Shown piece by piece: positions 33,596-43,800 of a DNA stretch of 64,000 nt (positions within the stretch are counted from its first letter, which is position 1; every line of letters begins with the position of its first letter). The notes under the pieces were generated by a model. The model was not told the DNA's origin, did not search any database, and was given only the letters and a program-made list of their open reading frames with translations. Both the position numbers and the translations under genes were made by a program. The stretch comes from Sepioteuthis lessoniana. Its lineage: Eukaryota > Mollusca > Cephalopoda > Myopsida > Loliginidae. The stretch is from contig OY757947.1 of the NCBI GenBank assembly GCA_963585895.1, positions 34,848,883 through 34,912,882 of the forward strand, given 5' to 3'.

Positions 33596-33831
33596 GTGAA
33601 TTGAATTACTGTGACCAGAAAAACCTACACACGATATACGGAAACACTGGACAGCTGTTTCGACCTTATTAGGTCTCATCAGTAGTGTATACCGTGATCT
33701 CCACTACTGGAGATCGAACCAGTGACCACAGATTGCAGAGGCGAAACTCTACAACTGAGCTACGGTCCATATCGCACACAAGTGATGCCAAATTAACTAC
33801 CGGATTTTCTGGTCATGGTAATTCAATTCAC
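33596..33831 (-). mobile_element. tRNA-like plus hammerhead-like element bounded by 30-bp inverted repeats
   Basis: On the minus strand a tRNA-like head has an A-box-like 'tagctcagttgtagag' (33762-33747) and a B-box-like 'ggttcgatctc' (33720-33710). Directly after it, at 33694-33634, lies a fold with the hammerhead core in order (see the ncRNA entry). The ends 33596-33625 and 33802-33831 are inverted repeats matching at 27 of 30 bases. The whole is 236 bp. The tRNA head suggests a SINE, the inverted ends suggest a transposon or a fold-back, and the ribozyme suggests a retrozyme-like element. I cannot decide between these. No ORF is present. Confidence 0.65.
33634..33694 (-). ncRNA. Hammerhead-ribozyme-like fold behind the tRNA-like head
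   Basis: CTGATGA occupies 33682-33676. Helix II is GACC (33675-33672) with GGTC (33665-33662) and a six-base loop. GAAA occupies 33661-33658. Helix III is the short ACA/TGT of 'acagctgt' (33658-33651), and the predicted cleavage nucleotide is C33650. Helix I pairs 33684-33687 with 33648-33645 and, past a six-base bulge, 33688-33692 with 33638-33634. The pair next to the cleavage site (33683 with 33649) is A with C, a mismatch, so activity is uncertain. The layout fits type I hammerheads with a minimal helix III. Confidence 0.6.
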
Positions 33832-34243
33832 AATATAATTCCTCTACTTAAAAAAGAAAAATGTAAATAAATTGTGAGTTAGCTTAAATCTTTGCGTTAA
33901 AGTATAAGCCACATGTGAAAGGTGAAATGGTGCATGTGTCACACCAAAAGGGCAGGATATAGGGTTTGGCAGGATGTTGAAAATAAACACATTGAATGCA
34001 ATGACAGTTGATTTAGCAGTCAGGTTTATGGAAAGCTTTTAGTAATTAGTAAGCAGTAATTAAGAAAAATATTAGAAGAAAATATAAAAAGATTTTGGAA
34101 CAAATTCAGGCAGTTGAGATTGTTCAGAGATTTGGGCTCGCAGACAACAGCTCTTTGGGGGCAAAGGGCTTGGTCGGGGAGAAAAGTGAAATCAGTGTTT
34201 TGATTCTTCATCTCTCATGAAAGTGACTTTTAGCATTTCTATA

Positions 34244-34512
34244 TCATATTTACCAACTCCTCTGCTCGGGCAGGATGTGACACAAGGTCATTTTTTTTAA
34301 GCAAAGTTTAACAGGTTTGAATTCAGAGTTTTCCTTCTCCTTGAAGAACCTAGTCTGCCCTACTATTTACCCATAGCTGGAGGGAAAATAATTGGATTCA
34401 TACCTTTCCCAAGGGTATTCGTGCTATGTGAAATGCAATTAGTCTTGGCCAGGATTTGAACTCGAGTCACCGTGTCCATTTCCTACGACAATAACCATTA
34501 CACCACGAGCAC
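34244..34512 (-). mobile_element. SINE-A copy
   Basis: Reversed: tail 'atttaccaactcctctgctc' at the low end, head near 34495 ('accattacaccacgagc'). The flanks 'catttctatatca' (about 34236) and 'catttctacataa' (about 34529) are a possible degraded target duplication. Confidence 0.8.
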
Positions 34513-35107
34513 CTATTACAACAAGGCCATTTCTACATAACCACTAATATCTTTTACAATATCTTTCTTTCTCATTTTGCTGATGACTGCTGTAAAACGT
34601 TGCAGTCAGAAAATAAAACTTTCCTACTTGAAACAATGGAGTCGCTTTGTACTTTGAGAAACGTTACACCAATTCATATTTAAGATGGTGACATGGTGTT
34701 ACATAAATTGAGCTTGCAAAACATCATGTGAGTTTTATGGATAAGTTTTTCAAAGGAGTGTTGAATTCAGTGTGAAAAAGGTTAGGTTTTAGAAGATTTC
34801 TTTTTCATCTGATGCTGCAAGAGACGATACTAACAACAATACACCGATTTTTCCACAATAGCAACAGATGAAACTCAGATTTTTTAAAAGATGGTAGTTT
34901 TCACTCTGCTGCTTTCAGACTGCAGTAATTATATGCTTGAACAATTAATTTGGCAAGTTTTATATTTTTAACAATTGTGATCTGGTTTAAAGTTTTTGAA
35001 AATAAGAATAAATCTTTTTTTTTTTTAAAAAACATTTTTTCCAAATTTTGTACTCTGTCAACTCCAGCAAATGTATATCTAATATCAAAACCATAATACA
35101 TGATTTA
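34513..35107. other. Unassigned DNA with a short hairpin
   Basis: A 7-bp stem hairpin (TGACTGC/GCAGTCA) lies at 34571-34596 and is followed by 'aataaaacttt', which resembles a polyadenylation context. The rest is AT-rich with no gene or element recognised. Confidence 0.4.
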
Positions 35108-35345
35108 AGTAAAGTTGGCAACCTTAGTCAAGAGTGACCCAAAGGCTCCATTTTCAATAGCTACTACTCCATTCCCTGGATTGCTCCACTTTATCCTTGA
35201 TGTGTACCTTATAATGCTAAGTGTTAAGCAAGGCAGCATTAAGTACCATTTTTTTGAGTCTTTGGTATGACTCGACCTAGGATTGAACCCAGGCCTACCA
35301 GGCCATTGGCGAATACTCTAACCATCATACTAATGTCTGGTATAC
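35108..35345 (-). mobile_element. SINE-C copy
   Basis: Reversed: tail 'gtaaagttggcaaccttag' near 35110, body 'ccttataatgctaagtgtta', B-box region 'gattgaacccaggc' near 35282, head end near 35340. Confidence 0.78.
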
Positions 35346-35544
35346 ATGATTTAATATTTATTTACTGTTATGATATTAATGAACCAAGAGTAAATTTCAC
35401 TTCACATGATTTTTTTTTTTATCTTTATTGTTAAAATCAATTTTGGATGAAAGCATTCTAAATAATATCACTTTATGAAAAAACAAAACAGCAACAAAAA
35501 AAATGTATTTTTCCTATTCATAGGCAACGCCATACATATTGGTG

Positions 35545-35830
35545 CTGTTTGCACAAACTCAAGACATATTCACAGCCCAGTTAGCTGGGTCTCTAGGATA
35601 CATAGATTGCATCTCTGCAGAAATGTAAGACCCACCTGCCCCAATGAGTGACCTGCATATGACATGCAACAATATGATAGTGAAGCTCTTGGGGGATGTA
35701 GAGTACTCCTTCATTGCCAATACTTCTGGTTCACTCTGGCCAGCAATGGTTGATTCTGATAGGGTCCTATATATTAGAACTGTTTGACATTTAAACTGTG
35801 TGCAAACAGTAAAGATGGGGGGGGTAAACC
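35545..35830 (-). repeat. Repeat D, partial minus-strand copy
   Basis: Only the unique part ('cagttagctgggtctctagg' through 'gatagggtcctata') and a short piece of the iterated region remain. The hairpin end is absent. Confidence 0.6.
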
Positions 35831-35849
35831 ATTAACAGACAAATAAGTA

Positions 35850-36062
35850 GATAGGCTGGGCAGTTATTTTTAAATTAAGGGAATATGTTGCGAAAGGTCA
35901 CATAAAAACATCTGTTCAACCTTTTGTGTTATTGCCTTGTTTCTTTCTTTGTGGAATTGCCCTGGATATGTATTTCAATCCAACTTGATGACAAAGGCAA
36001 CACAACAAAGGGGTCAGATGATCATCTGGTAGGAAATGTATTCCTGGTGCTCATGACCAAGG
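35850..36062. repeat. Dispersed repeat F, copy 1
   Basis: About 200 bp matching 40040-40262: 'aagggaatatgt', 'ttcaaccttttg', 'caacaaaggggtca' and 'aaatgtattcc' occur in the same order and spacing. The second copy abuts the 3' end of the zinc-finger array. Confidence 0.6.
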
Positions 36063-36108
36063 ATAGACCCTGGAAAATCCTCAATTAGAAAAATAAAAGT
36101 ACATACAG

Positions 36109-36161
<53 letters not shown>

Positions 36162-36535
36162 GAAAAAAAATCGCCCTATAATAACACTAGAGAAGATTTT
36201 TTTCTCTATCTAAAAAAAAAAAAAAAACAAAGAAAAGAAAAGAAGGAAAGAATGAAGCATCGCATATATAGTTGAAAGAAAAGAAGAAAGAACAGAGCGT
36301 AGTGAACAAAAAAAAAAAGAAAAAGACATGTGTGTAGGTGCACATGTGTAAAACAAAAAAAAAAAAAACCAAACAAATAGAGACAACTTTTTTGTAAAAA
36401 GAAATAAAAGAAAATTAAAGAAAAAGAAAGAAAGAGAGTATGAAAAAAAGAAAAAAAAAAAAGAAAAAAGAAAAAGAAATCTACAAAAGGTAAGGAGTCT
36501 GCCTTTATCCTCCTCCAGCCCCATTCTCTGCTACA
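36063..36535. repeat. (GT)n and A-rich/purine low-complexity tract
   Basis: (GT)n at 36114-36158 is followed by about 330 bp of AAAG/A-rich sequence (36205-36490). Open frames on the minus strand encode only poly-Phe-rich artefacts. Confidence 0.8.
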
Positions 36536-36939
36536 AAAAATTAATTTGTGAAAAATTTAAAATATAAAGAGCAAACAAGTAGATAAGTAATCTATTTCAT
36601 TTTTGTGGATGTGTGTGTGTGTGTGTGTGGTCAAATTGTTAAGTTGAACGTTTTGTGATTTTTTGTGGGTACCATGATGAAATGGAGGAATTTTTTCACC
36701 CCTTTGTTTCTTCCCCATCTATCTTTTTCCCTTTAGTAGTCAAGAGCTTTTTGTAGTCAGTTTAGTGTCTAATTTAGAAAAAACAAAAAGTTTTTTTCAT
36801 TGTCCCTTCTGAGAAGATTTATGATATTTTTCATGCTAGAGAATTGAGGTTTTTTTTTTAAATCCATTAGAATAGACTTCTATTATGATTCTTTTCTGTG
36901 GCATCTGTCTCTCACTTTGAAAACCTTTGTGTTGATTGG
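36536..36939. other. Unassigned DNA
   Basis: Short (GT)n at 36610-36629; otherwise no feature recognised. Confidence 0.4.
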
Positions 36940-37175
36940 TTTGGTTTCTTTGTTTAATGGCATATCAACCTTTGAAGGCTATTTAATGCCAAAGCCATTC
37001 TCCTAGAAGAACAGCAGTGGTACTATTTAACCCATAGCTGGGAGGATCCGGGGGTTCATACCGTTTCCAAGGGTATTTGACCGAAAGTGAATGTAATAGC
37101 GCAACTGGAGTACGAACTCATGTACTACGATTCCGCAGTCCATCGCTTTAATCATTACACCACGAGGACACCCCC
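36940..37175 (-). mobile_element. SINE-B, full length, with perfect 12-bp target duplication
   Basis: Reversed: hairpin tail at 36955-36995, head with 'atcattacaccacgagg' at the high end. 'tgtgttgattgg' stands on both sides (36928-36939 and 37176-37187), so the ends are exact and the insertion is fairly young. Confidence 0.9.
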
Positions 37176-37187
37176 TGTGTTGATTGG

Positions 37188-37320
37188 GGACAGCAGGGAG
37201 AAACAGATTGATTTTAGACTGGGAAGATGATAAAGTTAATGTGGATAAGGTTGATATTGATGATAAAGATAACGATAATAAAAGTATAATGGCACAAAGC
37301 AAATAGATGTTTAGAGAGGT
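37188..37320. other. Short unassigned spacer
   Basis: GAT-rich stretch between the SINE-B and the minisatellite; no gene. Confidence 0.4.
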
Positions 37321-37329
37321 GATGGGAAG

Positions 37330-38730
37330 GAGAAAGGTAGAAAATGAAAAAAAAAAAGAAAAGAAAAAAAAAAAAAAAGAAAGGAGTATAAAAAGAAAGA
37401 GAAATAGTTACAAAGGGTGAGGAAAGTGAGGTTCATTTAAAAAAGGAAGGAAAAAGAAAAGAAAAAAAAAAGAAAGAAAGGAGTATAAAAAGAAAGAGAA
37501 ATAGTTACAAAGGGTGAGGAAAGTGAGGTTCATTTAAAAAAGGAAGGAAAAAGAAAAGAAAAAAAAAAGAAAGAAAGGAGTATAAAAAGAAAGAGAAATA
37601 GTTACAAAGGGTGAGGAAAGTGAGGTTCATTTAAAAAGGGAAGGAAAAAGAAAAGACAAAAAAAAAAGAAAGAAAGGAGTATAAAAAGAAAGAGAAATAG
37701 TTACAAAGGGTGAGGAAAGTGAGGTTCATTTAAAAAGGGAAGGAAAAAGAAAAGACAAAAAAAAAAAAGAAAGGAGTATAAAAAGAAAGAGAAATAGTTA
37801 CAAAGGGTGAGGAAAGTGAGGTTCATTTAAAAAGGGAAGGAAAAAGAAAAGACAAAAAAAAAAGAAAGAAAGGAGTATAAAAAGAAAGAGAAATAGTTAC
37901 AAAGGGTGAGGAAAGTGAGGTTCATTTAAAAAGGGAAGGAAAAAGAAAAGACAAAAAAAAAGAAAGAAAGGAGTATAAAAAGAAAGAGAAATAGTTACAA
38001 AGGGTGAGGAAAGTGAGGTTCATTTAAAAAGGGAAGGAAAAAGAAAAGACAAAAAAAAAAAAGAAAGGAGTATAAAAAGAAAGAGAAATAGTTACAAAGG
38101 GTGAGGAAAGTGAGCTTCATTTAAAAAGGGAAGGAAAAAGAAAAGACAAAAAAAAAAGAAAGAAAGGAGTATAAAAAGAAAGAGAAATAGTTACAAAGGG
38201 TGAGGAAAGTGAGGTTCATTTAAAAAGGGAAGGAAAAAGAAAAGAAAAAAAAAAAAAAAGAAGTATAAAAAGAAAGAGAAATAGTTACAAAGGGTGAGGA
38301 AAGTGAGGTTCATTTAAAAAGGGAAGGAAAAAGAAAAGACAAAAAAAAAGAAAGGAGTATAAAAAGAAAGAGAAATAGTTACAAAGGGTGAGGAAAGTGA
38401 GGTTCATTTAAAAAGGGAAGGAAAAAGAAAAGACAAAAAAAAAAAAAGAAAGGAGTATAAAAAGAAAGAGAAATAGTTACAAAGGGTGAGGAAAGAGAGG
38501 TTCATTTAAAAAGGGAAGGAAAAAGAAAAGACAAAAAAAAAAAGAAAGAAGTATAAAAAGAAAGAGAAATAGTTACAAAGGGTGAGGAAAGTGAGGTTCA
38601 TTTAAAAAGGGAAGGAAAAAGAAAAGACAAAAAAAAAAAAGAAAGAAAGGAGTATAAAAAGAAAGAGAAATAGTTACAAAGGGTGAGGAAAGTGAGGTTC
38701 ATTTAAAAAGGGAAGGAAAAAGAAAAGAAA
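37330..38730 (+). repeat. Purine-rich minisatellite, period about 97 bp, 14 units
   Basis: The phrase 'gttacaaagggtgagg' recurs 14 times from 37407 to 38669, at spacings of about 92-103 bp. Differences between units are almost all in the length of the A-run. The plus strand is nearly all purine, so the array is a candidate for triplex or other unusual DNA structure. Unit identity is very high apart from A-run length, so the expansion is recent. Confidence 0.92.
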
Positions 38731-39943
38731 AAAGTGTGTGTGAAGAGCAGATAGAGAATGGTATTATTTTCAAATCAACTGGTCAATGTAGAGCTGAACA
38801 GAGATATGGGTGCAGGGGTGTGTATAAGGGGCTCCCCAGAAAAAGAGAAAAAAAAATACTGAACATTGATTGGTGATGTTTGATTTCTGGATGTTTTTGT
38901 GCTGTCCATTTTCTGTTGTTGGAAATTGTTAAAGATTCCACCATTTTTTTTTTTCTTTCCATTATATTTTTTCGGATTCAAAACTTCTTCCTTGCTTTTC
39001 TTTGTGGGTGTAAGGTGAGGTGTAAGGTGGTCAATTGGGTTTAAACCCCTCAGTCAGTCGTGGCAATAAAGAGGGTGATGACACCTTGGATTGTGATTTT
39101 GTTTTCTTGGGGGTGGATATGATTTTAACATCCCTCAGAATTAAGTATTTTTGTGGAGAGGGGGTGAAATGTTGGAAGGTCAGATATGTTGATACTTCCA
39201 ATAAAACAACAGCTGAGATTTTCTGTGGCTCCCAAGTCACAAGGAAGTTGGACATGATTTAGGAGTCCCCCGCCCCATCCAGCATTGATGAATGGGGCAG
39301 ATTAAAAGTCTCCTGAAATTGAGTCATATGTGTGTGAATGGGGGAGGGGGCAGCAGCGAAATGACCTGAACTTTGTCTAGAAATAATGGAAATATCCTTT
39401 CTTGGAGAATAAGAAAGAAAAGGAAGATGGAAAACCAAAGGTCATTGGTTTTTTGTTTTAATTGGTGTTTGTGAGGGATAAGTGATTAAACTGCTCTAGT
39501 TAATTTTTTTCTTTCTGAACCCCACTCCTGATTTTAAAAAATTTTGTTGTTTTGGTTCCAATTGTAAAGGCACATGTTTTCTCCTATTGGTGGCGCCCTG
39601 ACCTGAGAATCATAGTGTCACAGTTAAAAAAAACTTTTTTTTTTGTAATTTATGAAATAAATGACAAAAGTGGTTGGAGGAGATGAGTGTGGCATTATTG
39701 ATGTTTGCCTCTCCATATATACAGGTCAGCCAAGGGACAATCAGAAGAACAGGGTCAGTTAGAGTCTGTAGAGGTCAACCAAAGAACAATGAAAAAAAAA
39801 AACAAGGAAATCTGGCATCAGAAGTAGGGGGGATAGGAGACTAATGCAGGAGAGATGCAGAGGGGCCAGTCAGAAAAAGGACTCAAACAGAACAGCAATT
39901 AGAAAGGACCCGCCAATCAAAAGACACAAGAACTTAGTCGGCT

Positions 39944-39977
<34 letters not shown>

Positions 39978-40040
39978 TATTGAGAAAAATAGAGACAGAA
40001 AAGATGGTGGAGGGTAACTAGAGATAGAAGACAGATATGT
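38731..40040. other. Unassigned DNA downstream of the zinc-finger array
   Basis: Short frames at 39031-39262 on both strands lack domains. An (AG)n tract lies at 39948-39974. 3' untranslated sequence of the zinc-finger gene could lie here, but nothing marks it. Confidence 0.35.
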
Positions 40041-40262
40041 AGATAGACTGTGAAGTTTTATTTTTAGTTAAGGGAATATGTGGCGAAGAGTCACACTTCT
40101 TTCCTCTCTAAAAGTATTTATTCAACCTTTTGAGTCTTAGCCTTGTTTTTTCTCTGTGGAATCACCCCACACATGCATCTCAACCTAAAGTGCCGAGAAA
40201 ACCAACACAGCAAAGGGGTCAAACGATTGTGCAGTAGAAAATGTATTCCCTGGGGTTACATA
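40040..40262. repeat. Dispersed repeat F, copy 2
   Basis: Matches 35850-36062 in the same orientation. It ends about 60 bp before the last recognisable zinc-finger sequence, so the repeat may be flanking sequence copied together with a zinc-finger gene. Confidence 0.55.
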
Positions 40263-40324
40263 TTGCCACACTAAGAACAATATGCATTTATTTCAAATGT
40301 TAAAATAAGGTATAATGTCAAAGT

Positions 40325-40800
40325 TTATTGTGTTTGTATGTGGCTCTTCTCAAAAAACTGTTTTTTAGAGTAGCATAAGAATATGGCTTTTCTCCTGAGT
40401 GTTTTCACATATGAACTTGAAAATTTGCTTTTTGAGAAAAAGAACCACACACTTTGAAAGAATGTGGTTTCTCTCCAGTGTGTTTTTGCGTATGAATTTT
40501 TAAACTTAATTTTGATTGAGAAGAAGAACCACACACATCACAAGAATGAGTTGTTTTTCCTCTGTGAGTTCGCATATGCTTCAGAAAAATTGATTTTGGT
40601 GAAAAGCAAATACCACACACTTTGCAAGAATATGGCTTCTCTCCTGTGTGTTTTCGGATATGAACCTGCAAATTTGATTTCTGAGAAAAAGAAGAGCCAC
40701 ATATTATGCAAGAATATGGCTTCTCTCCTGTGTGTTTTCGGATATGAACCTGCAAAGTTGCTTTTTGAGAAAAAGAAGAATCACATACTTTTCAAGAATA
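40325..40800 (-). pseudogene. 3' continuation of the zinc-finger array, out of frame
   Basis: After the main frame ends, about five more C2H2 units can be read in another frame (40755-40405), including '[20 protein letters not shown]'. The shift comes from a two-base loss in the linker near 40814: the usual 'cacacagg' reads 'cacagg' on the coding strand. In the original frame the next unit also has TGA where a ligand Cys (TGC) is expected, near 40786. Further on, a stop falls inside the finger near 40405. The 3' end of the gene is therefore decaying, or it is a non-coding tail. Confidence 0.7.
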
Positions 40801-43800
40801 TGGCTTCTCTCCTGTGTTTTTGGATATGAACCTGCAAATTTGCTTTTTGAGAAAAAGGAGAGCCACATATTATGCAAGAATATGGCTTCTCTCCTGTGTG
40901 TTTTCGGATATGAACCTGCAAATTTGATTTCTGAGAAAAAGAAGAGCCACATATTTGGCAAGAATAAGGCTTCTCTCCTGTGTGTTTTCGGATATGAACC
41001 TGCAAATTTGCTTTTTGAGAAAAAGGAGAGCCACATATTATGCAAGAATATGGCTTCTCTCCAGTGTGTTTTCGGATATGAACCTGCAAATTTATTTTCT
41101 GAGAAAAAGAAGAGCCACAAACTTTGCAAGAATATGGCTTCTCTCCAGTGTGTTTTTGCATATGAATTTTTAAACTTAATTTAGATCGAGAAGAAGAACC
41201 ACACACTTTACAAGAATGAGTTGTTTTTCCTCTATGAATTCGCATATGCATCAGAAAAACTGATTTTTGTGAAAAGCGAATACCACACACTTTGCAAGAA
41301 TATGGTTTCTCTGTGTGTCTACATATATGAGCCAGCAAATTTGAAGAAGTAGTAAAGGAAGTTCTATACACTTCACAAGAATATGTCTTCTCTTCTTTGT
41401 GTGTTTGCACATGACTCTGCAACTTTGAAGGAGAAGAAAAGGAAGACCCACACACTTCACAAGAATATGGTTTCTCTTTTGTGTGTGTTTGTATATGATG
41501 TTGTAATACTGAAAGAATAGTAAAAGAAGAGCCACACACTTCACAGGAATATGGCTTCTCTTTTGTGTGTGTTTGCATATGATGTTGCAATTTTGAAAGA
41601 ATAGTAAAGGAAGAGCCACACACTTCACAAGAATATGTCTTCTCTTTTGTGTGTGTTTGCATATGATGTTGCAATTCTGAAAGAATAGTAAAAGAAGAGC
41701 CACACATGTCACAAGAATATGTCTTCTCTTTTGTGTGTGTTTGCATATGATGTTGCAATTCTGAAAGAATAGTAAAAGAAGAGCCACACATGTCACAAGA
41801 ATATGTCTTCTCTTTTGTGTGTGTTTGCATATGATGTTGCAATTCTGAAAGAATAGTAAAGGAAGAGCCGCACACTTTACTAGAATATTGTGTCTCTTCT
41901 AGGTGTGCTTGCATATGAAGCAGCATATCTGATTCTTGTGAAAATGAAATGTCACACAGTTTGCAAGAATAAGGCTTCTCTCCTGTATGTTTTCGCATAT
42001 GAACCAGCAAATCGGATTTCCACTGAAAAGAAGAACTGCAAACTTTACAAGAAAATGAGTTTTCTCCCGTGTATATTTGCATATATTCACAGGAATATGG
42101 CTTCTCTTTTGTGTGTGTTTGCATATGATGTTGCAATTCTGAAAGAATAGTAAAGGAAGAGCCACACACTTCACAGGAATATGGCTTCTCTTTTGTGTGT
42201 GTTTGCATATGATGTTGCAATTTTGAAAGAATAGTAAAGGAAGAGCCACACACTTCACAAGAATATGTCTTCTCTTTTGTGTGTGTTTGCATATGATGTT
42301 GCAATTTTGAAAGAATAGTAAAGGAAGAGCCACACACTTCACAAGAATATGTCTTCTTTTTTGTGTGTGTTTGCATATGATGTTGCAATTTTGAAAGAAT
42401 AGTAAAGGAAGAGCCACACACTTCACAAGAATATGTCTTCTCTTTTGTGTGTGTTTGCATATGATGTTGCAATTCTGAAAGAATAGTAAAAGAAGAGCCA
42501 CACATATCACAAGAATATGGCTTCTCTTTTGTGTGTGTTTGCATATGATATTGCAATTCTGAAAGAATAGTAAAGGAAGAGCCACACACTTCACAGGAAT
42601 ATGGCTTCTCTTTTGTGTGTGTTTGCATATGATGTTGTAATACTGAAAGAATAGTAAACGAAGAGCCACACACTTCACAAGGATATTGTGTCTCTACTGG
42701 GTGTGCTTGCATATGATGTTGCAATTTTGAAAGAATAGTAAAAGAAGAGCCACACACTTCACAAGAATATGTCTTCTCTTTTGTGTGTGTTTGCATATGA
42801 TGTTGCAATTTTGAAAGAATAGTAAAGGAAGAGCCACACACTTCACAAGAATATGTCTTCTCTTTTGTGTGTGTTTGCATATGATGTTGCAATTTTGAAA
42901 GAATAGTAAAGGAAGAGCCACACACTTCACAAGAATATGTCTTCTCTTTTGTGTGTGTTTGCATATGATGTTGCAATTCTGAAAGAATAGTAAAGGAAGA
43001 GCCACACACTTCACAAGAATATGTCTTCTCTTTTGTGTGTGTTTGCATATGATGTTGCAATTTTGAAAGAATAGTAAAGGAAGAGCCACACACTTCACAA
43101 GAATATGTCTTCTCTTTTGTGTGTGTTTGCATATGATGTTGCAATTTTGAAAGAATAGTAAAGGAAGAGCCACACACTTCACAAGAATATGTCTTCTCTT
43201 TTGTGTGTGTTTGCATATGATGTTGCAATTTTGAAAGAATAGTAAAGGAAGAGCCACACACTTCACAAGAATATGGCTTCTCTTTTGTGTGTGTTTGCAT
43301 ATGATGTTGCAATTTTGAAAGAATAGTAAACGAAGAGCCACACACTTCACAAGAATATGGCTTCTCTTTTGTGTGTGTTTGCATATGATGTTGCAATTTT
43401 GAAAGAATAGTAAACGAAGAGCCACACACTTCACAAGGATATTGTGTCTCTACTGGGTGTGCTTGCATATGATGTTGCAATTTTGAAAGAATAGTAAAGG
43501 AAGAGCCACACATGTCACAAGAATATGGCTTCTCTCTTGTGTGTGTTTGCATATGATGTTGCAATTCTGAAAGAATATTAAAGGAAGAGCCACACATGTC
43601 ACAAGAATATGGCTTCTCTCTTGTGTGTGTTTGCATATGATGTTGAAATTTTGAAAGAATAGTAAAGGAAGAGCCACACACTTCACAGGAATATGGCTTC
43701 TCTTTTGTGTGTGTTTGCATATGATGTTGCAATTCTGAAAGAATAGTAAAGGAAGAGCCGCACACTTTACAAGAATATTGTGTCTCTAGTAGGTGTGCTT

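Noticed and set aside
33697-33770. Genuine tRNA gene
   Set aside because: A and B boxes are good, but the sequence runs into the hammerhead-like stretch with no acceptor-stem closure that I can see. It fits a tRNA-derived repeat head better.
34560-34620. Possible hammerhead at a CTGATGA near 34569
   Set aside because: The following stem (TGACTGC/GCAGTCA) uses the core bases themselves, and no GAAA stands at the proper place.
36187-36524. Phe-rich membrane-like frames
   Set aside because: Antisense of A-rich low-complexity DNA, not a hydrophobic protein.
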